Of a stretch of DNA of 64,000 nucleotides, positions 44,214 to 52,977 are shown piece after piece; the stretch's first letter is position 1, and every line of letters starts with the position of its first letter. The notes below the pieces were generated by a model, which was given only the letters and a program-made list of their open reading frames with translations, was not told the DNA's origin and made no database searches. Both the position numbers and the translations under genes were made by a program. This DNA is from Chryseobacterium sp. KACC 21268 (GTDB lineage Bacteria > Bacteroidota > Bacteroidia > Flavobacteriales > Weeksellaceae): positions 186,001 through 250,000 of the forward strand of contig CP117875.1 in the NCBI GenBank assembly GCA_028736075.1, written 5' to 3'.

Positions 44214-44473
44214 ATGAAACCAAAATTCGATATCGAGTTGTTACCTGAGGCTGTGCAGTTTTTAGATGATTTGGATGAAAAAGCACGAGAAAAAATTTAT
44301 TATAATTTGAGAAAAGCACAAATAGTCACAGACAATCCTTTTGGGACAAATTAAATGGAAAGGATACGTTGGTCGTAGCAACGCACGGAATTTTGAAAAA
44401 GACTCAAAAGACACCAGCGAAAGAAATCAAAAAAGCAGAAGAAATAAGAAAGCAATACTTAAAATACAAATAG
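44214..44473 (+). pseudogene. Broken RelE/HigB-family (Gp49-like) toxin gene
   Basis: ATG at 44214 starts MKPKFDIELLPEAVQFLDDLDEKA..., the N-terminal half of a phage-derived Gp49/HigB-like toxin, but the frame stops at 44352-44354. From about 44339 the +2-shifted frame reads FWDKLNGKDTLVVATHGILK followed by KKTQKTP-AKEI-KKAEEIRKQY and stops at 44471-44473: the conserved C-terminal part of the same family. The middle (the usual WEFR...YR strand, about 25 residues) is missing. A deletion of non-multiple-of-three length therefore removed the core and shifted the frame. The antitoxin directly downstream is intact. Confidence 0.85.
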
Positions 44474-44475
44474 TT

Positions 44476-44799
44476 ATGTCGGACAAAAAATATAAAACAG
44501 TTTCTTTAGATAGCTTGATAGATAAGCACATTGGAACTAAGGGAACAGAGAAACGCGAAGTATTCGAAAATGAATTAAAAATAGATTTATTAGGACAAGC
44601 CATCAAACAAGCAAGACAAGAGCGTAATCTGACACAAGAGCAACTGGGGAATTTGGTTGGCGTTCAGAAAGCTCAAATTTCAAAAATTGAAAACAGCGTC
44701 AAAAATGCGAGGTTTGAAACCATTTTAAAAGTATTTGATGCACTAGGAGCAAAAGTTAATTTCAATGTAGAATTGAATGACAAGAAATTAGCTTATTAA
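44476..44799 (+). CDS. XRE-family antitoxin (HigA-like)
   Basis: 107 residues. The C-terminal half is a helix-turn-helix XRE domain (LGQAIKQARQERNLTQEQLG, then VQKAQISKIENSVKNARFETILKVFDALG). The N-terminus (VSLDSLIDKHIGTKGTEKREVFENEL) is the usual antitoxin lead. It begins 2 bp after the toxin remnant. Without a functional toxin it is now an orphan antitoxin and may act as a plain repressor. Confidence 0.88.
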   Translation: MSDKKYKTVSLDSLIDKHIGTKGTEKREVFENELKIDLLGQAIKQARQERNLTQEQLGNLVGVQKAQISKIENSVKNARFETILKVFDALGAKVNFNVELNDKKLAY

Positions 44800-44813
44800 A
44801 TCTAAACATAAAA

Positions 44814-44837
44814 AAAATCGGCCATTCGACCGATTTT
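44814..44837. terminator. Bidirectional terminator
   Basis: AAAATCGG / CCGATTTT, A-tract before and T-tract after; between the antitoxin (+) and the exported protein (-). Confidence 0.75.
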
Positions 44838-44843
44838 AATTTT

Positions 44844-45317
44844 TTAGAAAGTGACTTCCGAAGTTTCTTTTCCTTTCTGGAAATTGAGTGTCTTCAAAGC
44901 ACCTTTATAAGTGATATTCACAATGTTGACCTGTTTCGGAAATTGTCCAATCAAAATACTGTTCTTGATTTTCAAACTTGAAATATCAGAAACGCCACTC
45001 GCTTCATAGTAAACCCAAACAGATTCGCCGTTGACCTGACTTCCTGTGAAAGTCAATTGTTTCGCAGTACCGTTGATGGCAACATCCACATTATTGTTCA
45101 CATACTTTTTCACTTCAGCTTCAAATCCTGCTGTTGCCGGGTCAATTTTCACGGCTTGAGAGATGTGACCAGTGTTTAGCTTCGTTGTGAACTTCAAAGT
45201 TTTGGTTCCGTCGATGTAATCCACTTTGGTCATTGATGAAAAGAAATCCAATGCTGTAAAGCTAAAAAGCCCAACCAGCAAGATTCCTAGAGACAATATG
45301 AGTATTGATTTTTTCAT
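44844..45317 (-). CDS. Exported protein of unknown function (DUF6702-like)
   Basis: 157 residues with a hydrophobic N-terminal helix (about 5-20) and a beta-rich domain containing MTKVDYIDGTKTLKFTTKLNTGH and NGTAKQLTFTGSQVNGESVWVYYEA. This resembles the DUF6702-type periplasmic proteins of flavobacteria. Family assignment is uncertain. Monocistronic between two terminators. Confidence 0.6.
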   Translation of the reverse strand: MKKSILILSLGILLVGLFSFTALDFFSSMTKVDYIDGTKTLKFTTKLNTGHISQAVKIDPATAGFEAEVKKYVNNNVDVAINGTAKQLTFTGSQVNGESVWVYYEASGVSDISSLKIKNSILIGQFPKQVNIVNITYKGALKTLNFQKGKETSEVTF

Positions 45318-45375
45318 TTTATTGTAATATTTAATAACTTTTACTATTGATTATGGTCAAATTATATGCCACGTC

Positions 45376-46086
45376 CTAGAAATTCACACTTACTGAGTAT
45401 TTGTCATAGAACGCTTTGATATGCGCCACCGCATCTTCCGCAGTATCTACAACTCGGAAAAGCTCGAGGTCTTTCTCGGCAATCAAACCTTCTTTCAACA
45501 ATGTGCCTTTGAACCAATCCAGCAATCCGCTCCAGAACTCACTTCCAACCAAAACGATTGGGAACTTCCCTATTTTATTGGTCTGAATTAAGGTCAAAGC
45601 TTCCGACAATTCGTCCAAGGTTCCAAATCCGCCAGGCATCACCACGAAACCTTGGGAATATTTGACAAACATTACTTTCCTAACGAAAAAATAATCAAAA
45701 TTGATATTATAACCTTTGTCAACGTACGGATTAAAGTGTTGCTCAAAAGGTAATTCGATATTCAAACCTATGGATTTTCCGTGTCCGTTCGCACCTCTGT
45801 TTCCGGCTTCCATTATTCCAGGTCCTCCTCCAGTGATGACACCAAAACCGATTTCCGTGATTTTCTTCGCAATGTCAACCGCCATTTTGTAGTAGTAATT
45901 ATCTTCCTTCAATCTAGCAGAACCGAAGATGGAAACACAAGGTCCAATTCTAGCCATTTTCTCGTATCCGTCCACAAATTCGGACATCACGCGGAAAACC
46001 ATCCAGCTGTCCTTAGTAATGGTCTCGTCCCAGGTTTTCTGACGCAGACTTTCCTGCAATCTTTTGTCGTCGTCCTGTTCTATCAT
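45376..46086 (-). CDS. LOG-family protein (lysine decarboxylase-like nucleotide hydrolase)
   Basis: 236 residues, Rossmann fold. The diagnostic motifs are GGGPGIMEAGNRGA near 75 and PGGFGTLDEL near 165. LOG proteins cleave the N-glycosidic bond of AMP or cytokinin-like nucleotides; the bacterial role is mostly unknown. It overlaps the upstream nucleotidyltransferase gene by 4 bp (ATGA). Confidence 0.87.
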   Translation of the reverse strand: MIEQDDDKRLQESLRQKTWDETITKDSWMVFRVMSEFVDGYEKMARIGPCVSIFGSARLKEDNYYYKMAVDIAKKITEIGFGVITGGGPGIMEAGNRGANGHGKSIGLNIELPFEQHFNPYVDKGYNINFDYFFVRKVMFVKYSQGFVVMPGGFGTLDELSEALTLIQTNKIGKFPIVLVGSEFWSGLLDWFKGTLLKEGLIAEKDLELFRVVDTAEDAVAHIKAFYDKYSVSVNF

Positions 46087-46796
46087 CTGAAAATTCTTTC
46101 TGCTTCTACAATAGATTCTGGTCTTCCAACATCGACTAAGTTTGAAGTGTGCTGATAACCAACAATGATATCTTCTTTCATCAATTCCATATATTCATCC
46201 ATAATGGAGAATTTTCCGGTTCTTGTGAATTTATCAAAAATCTCAGAATTCACGCAATGAACGCCGCTGAAAGCCAATTCTCTCAATTTGAAAATCCCGC
46301 CAACGACTGTCTTTTTATTGGTTTGAAGATTTCTCCAACCTTTCAAAAACATTTTATCATTGAACATCAGTTTTCTGGAACTGTCTCTGTCAGAAACGGC
46401 CAAAGTAATCATTGCACCTTTGGTCTCGTGTAATCTGATGAAGTTGCTGATATTGAGGTCTGTTAGGATATCGACATTCATTATCAAAAATGACTTCTCA
46501 TTCTCAAGGAATCTCTTTGCGAAAAGTAATCCGCCACCAGTTTCCAAAAGTTCTTCGTGCTCGTTTGAGATTTCGATGTTCGCGCCGAAGTTGTCATTCT
46601 CAGCCAGGAAAGCCAGAATCTGTCCTCCGAAATGGTGAATATTGATGACAAAATCATTGATTCCGAAACCTTGAAGGTATTTGATATTTCTTTCTAGAAG
46701 TGGAACGCCGTTGACTTTTGCCAAAGCTTTCGGATGTTCGTCAGTGAAAGGTTTCAGTCGAGTTCCCTTTCCTGCAGCAAATATTAATGCTTTCAT
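46083..46796 (-). CDS. Sugar-1-phosphate nucleotidyltransferase (MurU/RmlA-like)
   Basis: 237 residues. N-terminal signature AAGKGTRLKPFTDEHPKAL (nucleotide binding), IMNVDILTD (metal-binding Asp) and SIMDEYMEL near the C-terminus. The compact length matches MurNAc-1-phosphate uridylyltransferase MurU-like enzymes more than full GlmU. It is followed by the LOG gene and preceded by the RapZ-C gene, which suggests an amino-sugar salvage role. The AmgK-type kinase usually paired with MurU is not in this window. Confidence 0.82.
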   Translation of the reverse strand: MKALIFAAGKGTRLKPFTDEHPKALAKVNGVPLLERNIKYLQGFGINDFVINIHHFGGQILAFLAENDNFGANIEISNEHEELLETGGGLLFAKRFLENEKSFLIMNVDILTDLNISNFIRLHETKGAMITLAVSDRDSSRKLMFNDKMFLKGWRNLQTNKKTVVGGIFKLRELAFSGVHCVNSEIFDKFTRTGKFSIMDEYMELMKEDIIVGYQHTSNLVDVGRPESIVEAERIFR

Positions 46797-46885
46797 ATTT
46801 TATAAATGATAAATAATAATTTGATAAATGATTGAATAATTGGAGATAAAAAATCAAATATCAATTATCGCTTATCGATGATAAA
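46797..46885. repeat. AT-rich 'ATGATAA' dispersed repeat, copy 3
   Basis: A TATAAATGATAAATAATAA arm faces GATGATAAATT sequence, with GATAAGCGATAATTGAT (minus strand) shared with copy 2. The right arm encodes the last seven residues and stop of the RapZ-C gene. Confidence 0.55.
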
Positions 46886-47292
46886 TTAAGGTGTAATTGT
46901 TCGTCGTGATGAACTGAAACTTCCGCCTCAGGATATTTTTCTTTAATAAATTGAGCCGTTTTGATTGCTGAATAAACCGAGCGATGTTGTCCGCCTGTGC
47001 AACCAAAATTGATTTGAAGATGTTCAAAATTTCGGCTTAAATAATTGTCAATGCTGATTGATATTAATGATTGAATGGAATTTAAGAAATTTGGCATTTC
47101 AGTTTTAGTTTCCAAAAACTCCTGAACACCACTGTCATTTCCTGTTTGTATTTTGTACTCTTCTATTCTTCCAGGATTCAAAATTCCTCGGCAATCGAAG
47201 ACGAAACCACCGCCGTTTTCGGTGTTATCTTTTGGGATGCCGCCTTTTTTATAAGAAAAACTATGAATCTCTATATGGAGTTTGTTCTGCAT
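46861..47292 (-). CDS. Stand-alone RapZ C-terminal domain protein
   Basis: 143 residues matching only the C-terminal, sugar/RNA-binding half of RapZ: IEIHSFSYKKGGIP, GFVFDCRGILNPGR and the GCTGGQHRSVYSA loop. The N-terminal P-loop kinase half found in Proteobacteria is absent. In Enterobacteria this half binds GlcN-6-P and small RNAs. Here its neighbours are a MurU-like nucleotidyltransferase and a LOG gene. The last residues (LSSISDN) come from an inserted-looking AT-rich repeat. Confidence 0.8.
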   Translation of the reverse strand: MQNKLHIEIHSFSYKKGGIPKDNTENGGGFVFDCRGILNPGRIEEYKIQTGNDSGVQEFLETKTEMPNFLNSIQSLISISIDNYLSRNFEHLQINFGCTGGQHRSVYSAIKTAQFIKEKYPEAEVSVHHDEQLHLNLSSISDN

Positions 47293-47442
47293 TAAATCTA
47301 ATTTTTCCGTAAAGTTACTTTTTTTAATTTTCTTTCAAAAATCTGAGTATTATGAATTTAAAATTTAATTTTGCATATTAATTGATGTGAGGACGGAAAA
47401 ATCAAACTAATTTCTTACTTTTAAAAATAAATCACAATTAAA

Positions 47443-48606
47443 ATGAAATTCATAAAATACTGTCTATTAATAAGTTTATTGATTTTCACAGTCAGCTGCA
47501 AAAAAACAAAAGTGGACGGCAGCAACAGAATGAGCTTTCAGGAAAGTATCAACGATATGGCTTCCAGCTTACCGACTTTGAAACAGGTGAAATTCAATGA
47601 AGCACTTTATATCCTAAAAACTTTTGGTGTAGAAGCTGACGGCGACATTGCTGAGATTACTGCACTTGGAAAACTTCTAAATGGTAAAAAAACAGAAGAC
47701 ATCTTCAAAATGGCCGATGAAGTGGCTCAAAAAAATAATATCACCTGGAGCAGTACAGCGCCACCAAGTCTTGGAGAAATGAATATCTTCGGCAATGTCA
47801 CCGCATCAGAAAAAGACCCTAATGACATCGACGCAGCTGCTTTGAACGTCGTGGTAAGAAATATCGCCGGCGACAGTTTGACAGGTTCAAAAGGCTTAAT
47901 CATCATTCCTCAACTTCTTGACAACAACGGTAGAAAAGTGGAATTTGAAGGCGCAGCATTGGAGACCATTATGGAAATTTCCAGCGGCGGAACTAAAATC
48001 TCAAAGTCTAAAAACCTAATGCAAGACCCAGCTTTCCGAGGTTTCACCATCAAGTATTCATCACTTCCGAGAGAAAAAATCTTCGAAGATAAAATCGATA
48101 TCAAACTATCTGTAAAAACAACCAAGAAGCTTTTGCAGATGATAAAAATGGGTGTTCCAGTCAATGGTCAAGCACTTTACACACCGCCAGCTCCGGTTGT
48201 CTCAGATTCGATTCAGGCGCCGCCACCACAAATTGACCCTCAAACTGGAGAAACTGTGGTTCCACCGCCAGCGCCTGTGAAAAATACAGCTGACCCAAAA
48301 GCCACAGTGACCAAATTTTTGAATAACCTTTCTACTCAGAACTTCAAAGCGGCCTTTGATGCTGCGGATAATCCAAATTGGGGTTCTTACGACAAATTCT
48401 CAAATCCAAATTCCGGTTTCGGTTCTGTGAAGAATATCAATGTGAAAAATATTGCAGTTCCATATAACAAAGACAATTCAGCCAATGTAAACGTCACCTA
48501 CGACGTGACAGACAAAAATGGAAAAGTTTCTTCCCTGAATGTCACTTACGGTTTGAAAGCGGTCAACAACACCTGGAAAATCACAACCTACAAAATCAAC
48601 AATTAA
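47443..48606 (+). CDS. Lipoprotein with two domains and Pro-rich linker, unknown function
   Basis: 387 residues, lipobox ending VSC near residue 19. An alpha/beta N-terminal part (about 30-245) is followed by a Pro/Gln linker (TPPAPVVSDSIQAPPPQIDP) and a C-terminal ~105-residue domain (KATVTKFLNNLSTQNFKAAF ... LKAVNNTWKITTYKI) that looks NTF2/DUF4878-like. No function recognised. It is followed by apt 9 bp later. Confidence 0.65.
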   Translation: MKFIKYCLLISLLIFTVSCKKTKVDGSNRMSFQESINDMASSLPTLKQVKFNEALYILKTFGVEADGDIAEITALGKLLNGKKTEDIFKMADEVAQKNNITWSSTAPPSLGEMNIFGNVTASEKDPNDIDAAALNVVVRNIAGDSLTGSKGLIIIPQLLDNNGRKVEFEGAALETIMEISSGGTKISKSKNLMQDPAFRGFTIKYSSLPREKIFEDKIDIKLSVKTTKKLLQMIKMGVPVNGQALYTPPAPVVSDSIQAPPPQIDPQTGETVVPPPAPVKNTADPKATVTKFLNNLSTQNFKAAFDAADNPNWGSYDKFSNPNSGFGSVKNINVKNIAVPYNKDNSANVNVTYDVTDKNGKVSSLNVTYGLKAVNNTWKITTYKINN

Positions 48607-48615
48607 AAATAAATA

Positions 48616-49152
48616 ATGGCGTCAGCAGAACTCATCCACAAACTAGAACAAACCATAGAAAACATCCCAGATTTTCCAATTCCGGGAATCCAATTCAAAG
48701 ATATCTGTCCCATTTTCCTTCAGCCAAAACTATATGAAGAAGTGATTGCAGACCTTGCAGAGTTCAGCCGTGGAAAAATTGACGTCGTTTGCGGAATCGA
48801 AAGCCGCGGCTACCTTTTCGGAATTGCAATCGCTGTCGCTTTGGATGTTCCTTTTGTACTCATCAGAAAAGCAGGAAAATTGCCGCCGCCATTCATCAGT
48901 GAAAAATATGACCTCGAATATGGCTCAGCAGAAATCGAGATGAAAACGGGACATCTTAAAGAAGGTCAACGCGTTTTGATTCACGACGACCTTTTGGCAA
49001 CAGGCGGAACGACGGAAGCTGCTGCGAAATTAGTTGCAAAACAAGGTGCAATCCCAACACAATTCAGTTTTTTGATTGATTTAAAAGAATTGAACGGCGA
49101 AGAAAGATTATCAAAATTTGGGGCAGAAGTCTATTCTATCCTCAATTATTAA
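48616..49152 (+). CDS. apt: Adenine phosphoribosyltransferase
   Basis: 178 residues. The PRPP-binding motif is VLIHDDLLATGGTTEAAAKL near 118-137, and the N-terminal IPDFPIPGIQFKDICPI and SRGYLFG blocks are typical of Apt. It salvages adenine to AMP. The gene follows the lipoprotein gene with a 9-bp gap. Confidence 0.95.
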   Translation: MASAELIHKLEQTIENIPDFPIPGIQFKDICPIFLQPKLYEEVIADLAEFSRGKIDVVCGIESRGYLFGIAIAVALDVPFVLIRKAGKLPPPFISEKYDLEYGSAEIEMKTGHLKEGQRVLIHDDLLATGGTTEAAAKLVAKQGAIPTQFSFLIDLKELNGEERLSKFGAEVYSILNY

Positions 49153-49230
49153 AGAATTTTCGTACTAAAAAAAGAATTTTTGCAAATCAAAACTAAAACA
49201 TTAAATTTGCACTTCATTTACTAAAAAATT

Positions 49231-49935
49231 ATGGCAGATCTACATAACAAAAAAAACGAACAAGAAGGAAAAGAAACTGTAGAATTCTTTAGAGACCTTG
49301 ATAAAGAAGCACTTAACATCGAAGGCTTTTTAGAAAAAAATGCCAAAGTGTTGAGCATTGGTTTCGGTATTTTGATCGTTGCAGTTTTAGGCTGGTTCGG
49401 TTATCAGCAGTTCATTCTTGGTCCTAAAAACGAAGAAGCTACTAAAAGCTACCTCTCTGCTCAGAAGAATTTGGCAGAAGGAAAAGAAGACCTTGCTCTT
49501 GGTGGAAAATCTGTTGCAAACCCAGGATTCTTGGGAACGTTTGACCAATACGGAAGTACAAAAGCTGGTAAATTGGCAGCTTACAACGCTGGATTGATCG
49601 AGTTCAAAAAAGGAAACTATCAGAAAGCTTACGATCTATTGGACAAATTCAGCTCTGGAAACAAAGTTTTGGTGGCGCTTAAATATGGTGCAATGGCAGA
49701 CTGTCTTTCTAACCTGAACAAAAGCGACGATGCGCTGGCAATGGCAGACAAAGCTTCTTCTGCTTCAGACGACGCTTACACCTCTTACTATTTCACAAAG
49801 AAAGCAGGAATGTTGGCTTTGGCACTTAAGAAAAATGCAGATGCTAAAAAATATTTCGCAGCGATCGACGAGAAATATCAGGATTATGACAACGGTCAAT
49901 CCGATGCATTTATCGAAATGACAAAATATTATTAA
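49231..49935 (+). CDS. Membrane-anchored TPR protein (YfgM-like)
   Basis: 234 residues: a charged N-terminus, a transmembrane helix (about 42-62, VLSIGFGILIVAVLGWFGYQQF) and TPR repeats in the periplasm (about 70-230). This layout matches YfgM, which works with the Sec translocon chaperones PpiD/SurA in E. coli. Upstream of ribH by 13 bp, so probably cotranscribed. Confidence 0.78.
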   Translation: MADLHNKKNEQEGKETVEFFRDLDKEALNIEGFLEKNAKVLSIGFGILIVAVLGWFGYQQFILGPKNEEATKSYLSAQKNLAEGKEDLALGGKSVANPGFLGTFDQYGSTKAGKLAAYNAGLIEFKKGNYQKAYDLLDKFSSGNKVLVALKYGAMADCLSNLNKSDDALAMADKASSASDDAYTSYYFTKKAGMLALALKKNADAKKYFAAIDEKYQDYDNGQSDAFIEMTKYY

Positions 49936-49948
49936 AATATAAAAAAAT

Positions 49949-50434
49949 ATGGCTACTGTAAATCTTTCAGATTACAAACCGCTCAACATTTCCAATGCCG
50001 ATGAATATTCAATCGGCATTGTTGTTTCTGAGTGGAACGACTTCATCACCTACAACCTTCGAAACGGCGCTTTGGAAACCCTGAAAGCCGAAGGCATCAA
50101 GGAAGAGAACATTCACATCCACTACGTTCCCGGCGCGTTCGAATTGAGTTTTGCGACAATGAAACTTTGCCGCTCTGGCAGATTTGCTGCCGTGATAGCG
50201 ATTGGAAACGTCATCCGCGGCGAAACACCTCACTTCGAGTTCGTATGTTCCGGCGTGACGCAAGGCATCAAGGACTGTAACATTCTGACCGACACACCAG
50301 CTATTTTCTGCGTTTTGACAGATGATAACAAAGAACAATCCATCGCGAGAAGCGGCGGAAGTCTCGGAAACAAAGGTGTAGAAGCAGCCGTGACCGCTTT
50401 GAAAATGATAGACTTCAACAAGAATTCGAATTAG
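49949..50434 (+). CDS. ribH: 6,7-dimethyl-8-ribityllumazine synthase
   Basis: 161 residues. VSEWNDFIT (substrate loop), YVPGAFELSF, AIGNVIRGETPHFEFVC with the catalytic His, and the C-terminal helix GNKGVEAAVTALKM define lumazine synthase of riboflavin synthesis. It condenses the pyrimidine with dihydroxybutanone phosphate. No FMN riboswitch seen. A structured repeat (copy C) begins 16 bp after its stop. Confidence 0.96.
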   Translation: MATVNLSDYKPLNISNADEYSIGIVVSEWNDFITYNLRNGALETLKAEGIKEENIHIHYVPGAFELSFATMKLCRSGRFAAVIAIGNVIRGETPHFEFVCSGVTQGIKDCNILTDTPAIFCVLTDDNKEQSIARSGGSLGNKGVEAAVTALKMIDFNKNSN

Positions 50435-50450
50435 AATTGATGTCTTAAAA

Positions 50451-50553
50451 TTTTTAGGAGCTATTTCCTGCTGTCCACTGTATCTTTTTTTTCCAAAGCT
50501 AAATTCCAGCCGCAAAAAAAGGATGCCGTTTCCATCAGGGCTATTAATAATTG
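50451..50553 (-). repeat. Intergenic structured element, copy C
   Basis: On the minus strand: AATAGCCCTGATGGAAACGG ... GGACAGCAGGAAATAGCTCC, with the central CATCCTTTTTTTGCGGCTGG facing TTTGGAAAAAAAAG. The end closest to ribH is the CTCC/TTAGGAG end, so in the sense of ribH transcription it reads in the same orientation as copies A, B and E do behind their genes. Confidence 0.7.
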
Positions 50554-50620
50554 AGATTCAAAAAAATTTGCATAGATATCAAAAAGAAAGTATTAATTTT
50601 AAAACACAAAATATTACAAG

Positions 50621-51469
50621 ATGAAATGGACAAACGACAGAAGTGGCAACTTCGATGACAGACGTGGCTCAGGTGGCGGAGGCGGAATGCTGGTCGGCGG
50701 AGGATTGGGCACGATCATCATTGCGGCAATTGTCTTCTTTTTAGGAGGAGATCCGTCAGCTATTTTAAACAACGGCGCATCTTCATCACAACAGACCGAG
50801 CAAAGACAACTCTCCAAAGAAGAACTTAGCATAGGAGAATTTGTAAATATGACCACTGCTCTTAATGAAGAAACCTGGAATAAAATCTTTCAGGAAAATG
50901 GTATGCAATTCAAACCGGCCAAAGTTGTTCTTTTTGAAAATGGAACACAATCCGGTTGTGGAGCTGCCCAATCAGAAATGGGACCTTTCTATTGTCCGGC
51001 GGACCAAACCATCTATATGGATATGAGTTTCTTCAACGAGCTTCAGCAGAAGTTTGGAGCCAAGGTGGGACAATTCACGGTAGCTTACGTTTTAGGTCAC
51101 GAATATGGACATCACATTCAAACCTTATTAGGAACCACTCAAAAAGTAAATCAACTAAGAGGACGATATTCTGAATCTGAAATGAACAAGGTTTCCGTCG
51201 CTACAGAACTTCAAGCGGATTTCTACGCCGGATTGTGGGCAAAACAAACCGACAACCGCGAGAAAATATTAGAACCTGGCGACATCCAACAAGCGATGAG
51301 CGCTGCAGCGGCCGTTGGCGATGATAACATTCAGAAGAGAGCGCAAGGTTATGTGAACCAAGAAAGCTTTACACACGGTTCTTCTGCACAGAGAGAAGAA
51401 TGGTTTATGAAAGGTTACAATTCTGGCGACATCAGACAAGGTGATACCTTCGATGCGCTTTTGAGATAA
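50621..51469 (+). CDS. YpfJ/KPN_02809-family neutral zinc metallopeptidase
   Basis: 282 residues: Gly-rich N-terminus (RRGSGGGGGMLVGGGLG), one transmembrane helix (about 25-45) and a peptidase domain with the zinc motif HEYGHHIQ near residue 163 and the third ligand region TELQADFYAGLW. Typical of the YpfJ (PF04228) family; envelope-located with unknown substrate. Convergent with the MFS gene. Confidence 0.9.
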   Translation: MKWTNDRSGNFDDRRGSGGGGGMLVGGGLGTIIIAAIVFFLGGDPSAILNNGASSSQQTEQRQLSKEELSIGEFVNMTTALNEETWNKIFQENGMQFKPAKVVLFENGTQSGCGAAQSEMGPFYCPADQTIYMDMSFFNELQQKFGAKVGQFTVAYVLGHEYGHHIQTLLGTTQKVNQLRGRYSESEMNKVSVATELQADFYAGLWAKQTDNREKILEPGDIQQAMSAAAAVGDDNIQKRAQGYVNQESFTHGSSAQREEWFMKGYNSGDIRQGDTFDALLR

Positions 51470-51503
51470 ATTTTTATATTCATTAAATTATTTTAGAGAT
51501 ATC

Positions 51504-51532
51504 AAAAAACCACTGTCATTCAGTGGTTTTTT
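51504..51532. terminator. Bidirectional terminator
   Basis: AAAAAACCACTG / CAGTGGTTTTTT, a perfect 12-bp stem with A- and T-tracts, between the metallopeptidase (+) and the MFS gene (-). Confidence 0.85.
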
Positions 51533-51555
51533 CATTTAAATTAAATGCCTAACTT

Positions 51556-52977
51556 TTATTTCTCCCAAACCTTTTCAATCTCCTCAAGAGATTTTCCTTT
51601 GGTCTCAGGAACCCATTTCCATACGAAGAATAGGGACAGAACACTCATCACACCATAAAATCCATAGGTAAATGCACCACTGAATTCCATCATAAAAGGA
51701 TAAGTAGATGAAATTAAATAATTTGCGGCCCATTGTGCAGCAACAGCAATTGCAATGGCACTCCCTCTGATTTTATTAGGGAAAATTTCAGAGATCAAAA
51801 CCCAGCAAATTGGTCCCCAAGACATCATAAATGAAGCCGTATAAACGATGATAAAGACCAAAGTGGCAATTCCAATAATCTGATAATAAGATAAAATTGC
51901 AATGGCAAACATTCCAATCGCCATCCCTATAGATCCTACTATTAACAATGGTTTTCTTCCCCACTTATCTACCGTGAAAATGGCGATAACAGTAAATATA
52001 ACATTCACCAATCCCATCACAACAGTTTGTAACATCGATGAATCTTTGTGAACACCCATACTTTCGAAAATCCTTGGTGCGTAATATAATGCCACATTAA
52101 TACCCACAAATTGTTGGAAAACTGAAAGTAAGATCCCGATAATGATCACGGTCTTACCGAAGGCAAAAATTACACTTTTATGTTCAACAACAGTACTTTT
52201 TATTTCCGAGAAAATTTCTCTTCCGCGGGCTTCACCATTAATTTTAGTTAAAATTTTAAGCGCCTCTCCATCTCTATTAATAAAAGTCAGATAACGTGGC
52301 GTTTCAGGGACGAAGAACAATAGAATTCCGAAGAGCGCAGACGGAATTGTCAGTGATAAAAACATATATCTCCATCCTACTTCGTTGATCCATTCTACGG
52401 TTTGCCCACTTGCGATTCCCCAGTTAACGAAGTAAACCACAAGCATCCCGAATATGATGGCAAATTGATTAAGAGACACTAATTTTCCACGTATTTCTGC
52501 AGGCGCAATCTCACCAATGTACATCGGACAGACCGCCGAAGCCAATCCTACACCGATTCCACCAATGATCCTGTAAAAATTAAATGCCAACAAAACACCC
52601 ATCGAATGTTCGCCATGTTTGAAGAATAAAAATTCAGGATACGCGGCTCCTAAAGCACTGATGAAGAACAAAAATGCAGAAAGCATCAATGATTTTTTTC
52701 TCCCCAGCTTTGTAGAGATCATTCCGGAAACAGCGCCACCGATGATGCATCCAATCAACGCACTCGAAATGGTCGCTCCGTGTGCCAGTGCACTCAAGCC
52801 TAATGGAATGATCAGATAGTCTTGAATCGATTTCTCGGCTCCGGAAATCACGGCGGTGTCATAACCAAACAAAAGTCCTCCCAAAGTGGCAACCAACGTG
52901 AGTACAGTAACGTACAGCATATTGATCTGCGCCTTTGTCCCGGAAGAGTATTTTGGACCAGAATCTATTATTTGCAT
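51556..52977 (-). CDS. Sugar porter of the major facilitator superfamily (XylE-like)
   Basis: 473 residues with twelve hydrophobic helices and all sugar-porter motifs: GRKKSL and WGRKPLL in the two cytoplasmic loops, PETPRYL after helix 6 and PETKGKSLEEIE at the C-terminus, and the QQFVGINVALYYAP segment in helix 7. Sugar:H+ symport is expected; substrate unknown. No sugar-catabolic gene is adjacent. The leader upstream contains no obvious riboswitch. Confidence 0.9.
   Translation of the reverse strand: MQIIDSGPKYSSGTKAQINMLYVTVLTLVATLGGLLFGYDTAVISGAEKSIQDYLIIPLGLSALAHGATISSALIGCIIGGAVSGMISTKLGRKKSLMLSAFLFFISALGAAYPEFLFFKHGEHSMGVLLAFNFYRIIGGIGVGLASAVCPMYIGEIAPAEIRGKLVSLNQFAIIFGMLVVYFVNWGIASGQTVEWINEVGWRYMFLSLTIPSALFGILLFFVPETPRYLTFINRDGEALKILTKINGEARGREIFSEIKSTVVEHKSVIFAFGKTVIIIGILLSVFQQFVGINVALYYAPRIFESMGVHKDSSMLQTVVMGLVNVIFTVIAIFTVDKWGRKPLLIVGSIGMAIGMFAIAILSYYQIIGIATLVFIIVYTASFMMSWGPICWVLISEIFPNKIRGSAIAIAVAAQWAANYLISSTYPFMMEFSGAFTYGFYGVMSVLSLFFVWKWVPETKGKSLEEIEKVWEK

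Noticed and set aside
44341-44475. N-terminal extension of the antitoxin
   Set aside because: The basic, low-complexity translation is the broken toxin read in the wrong frame; ATG at 44476 fits the antitoxin family.
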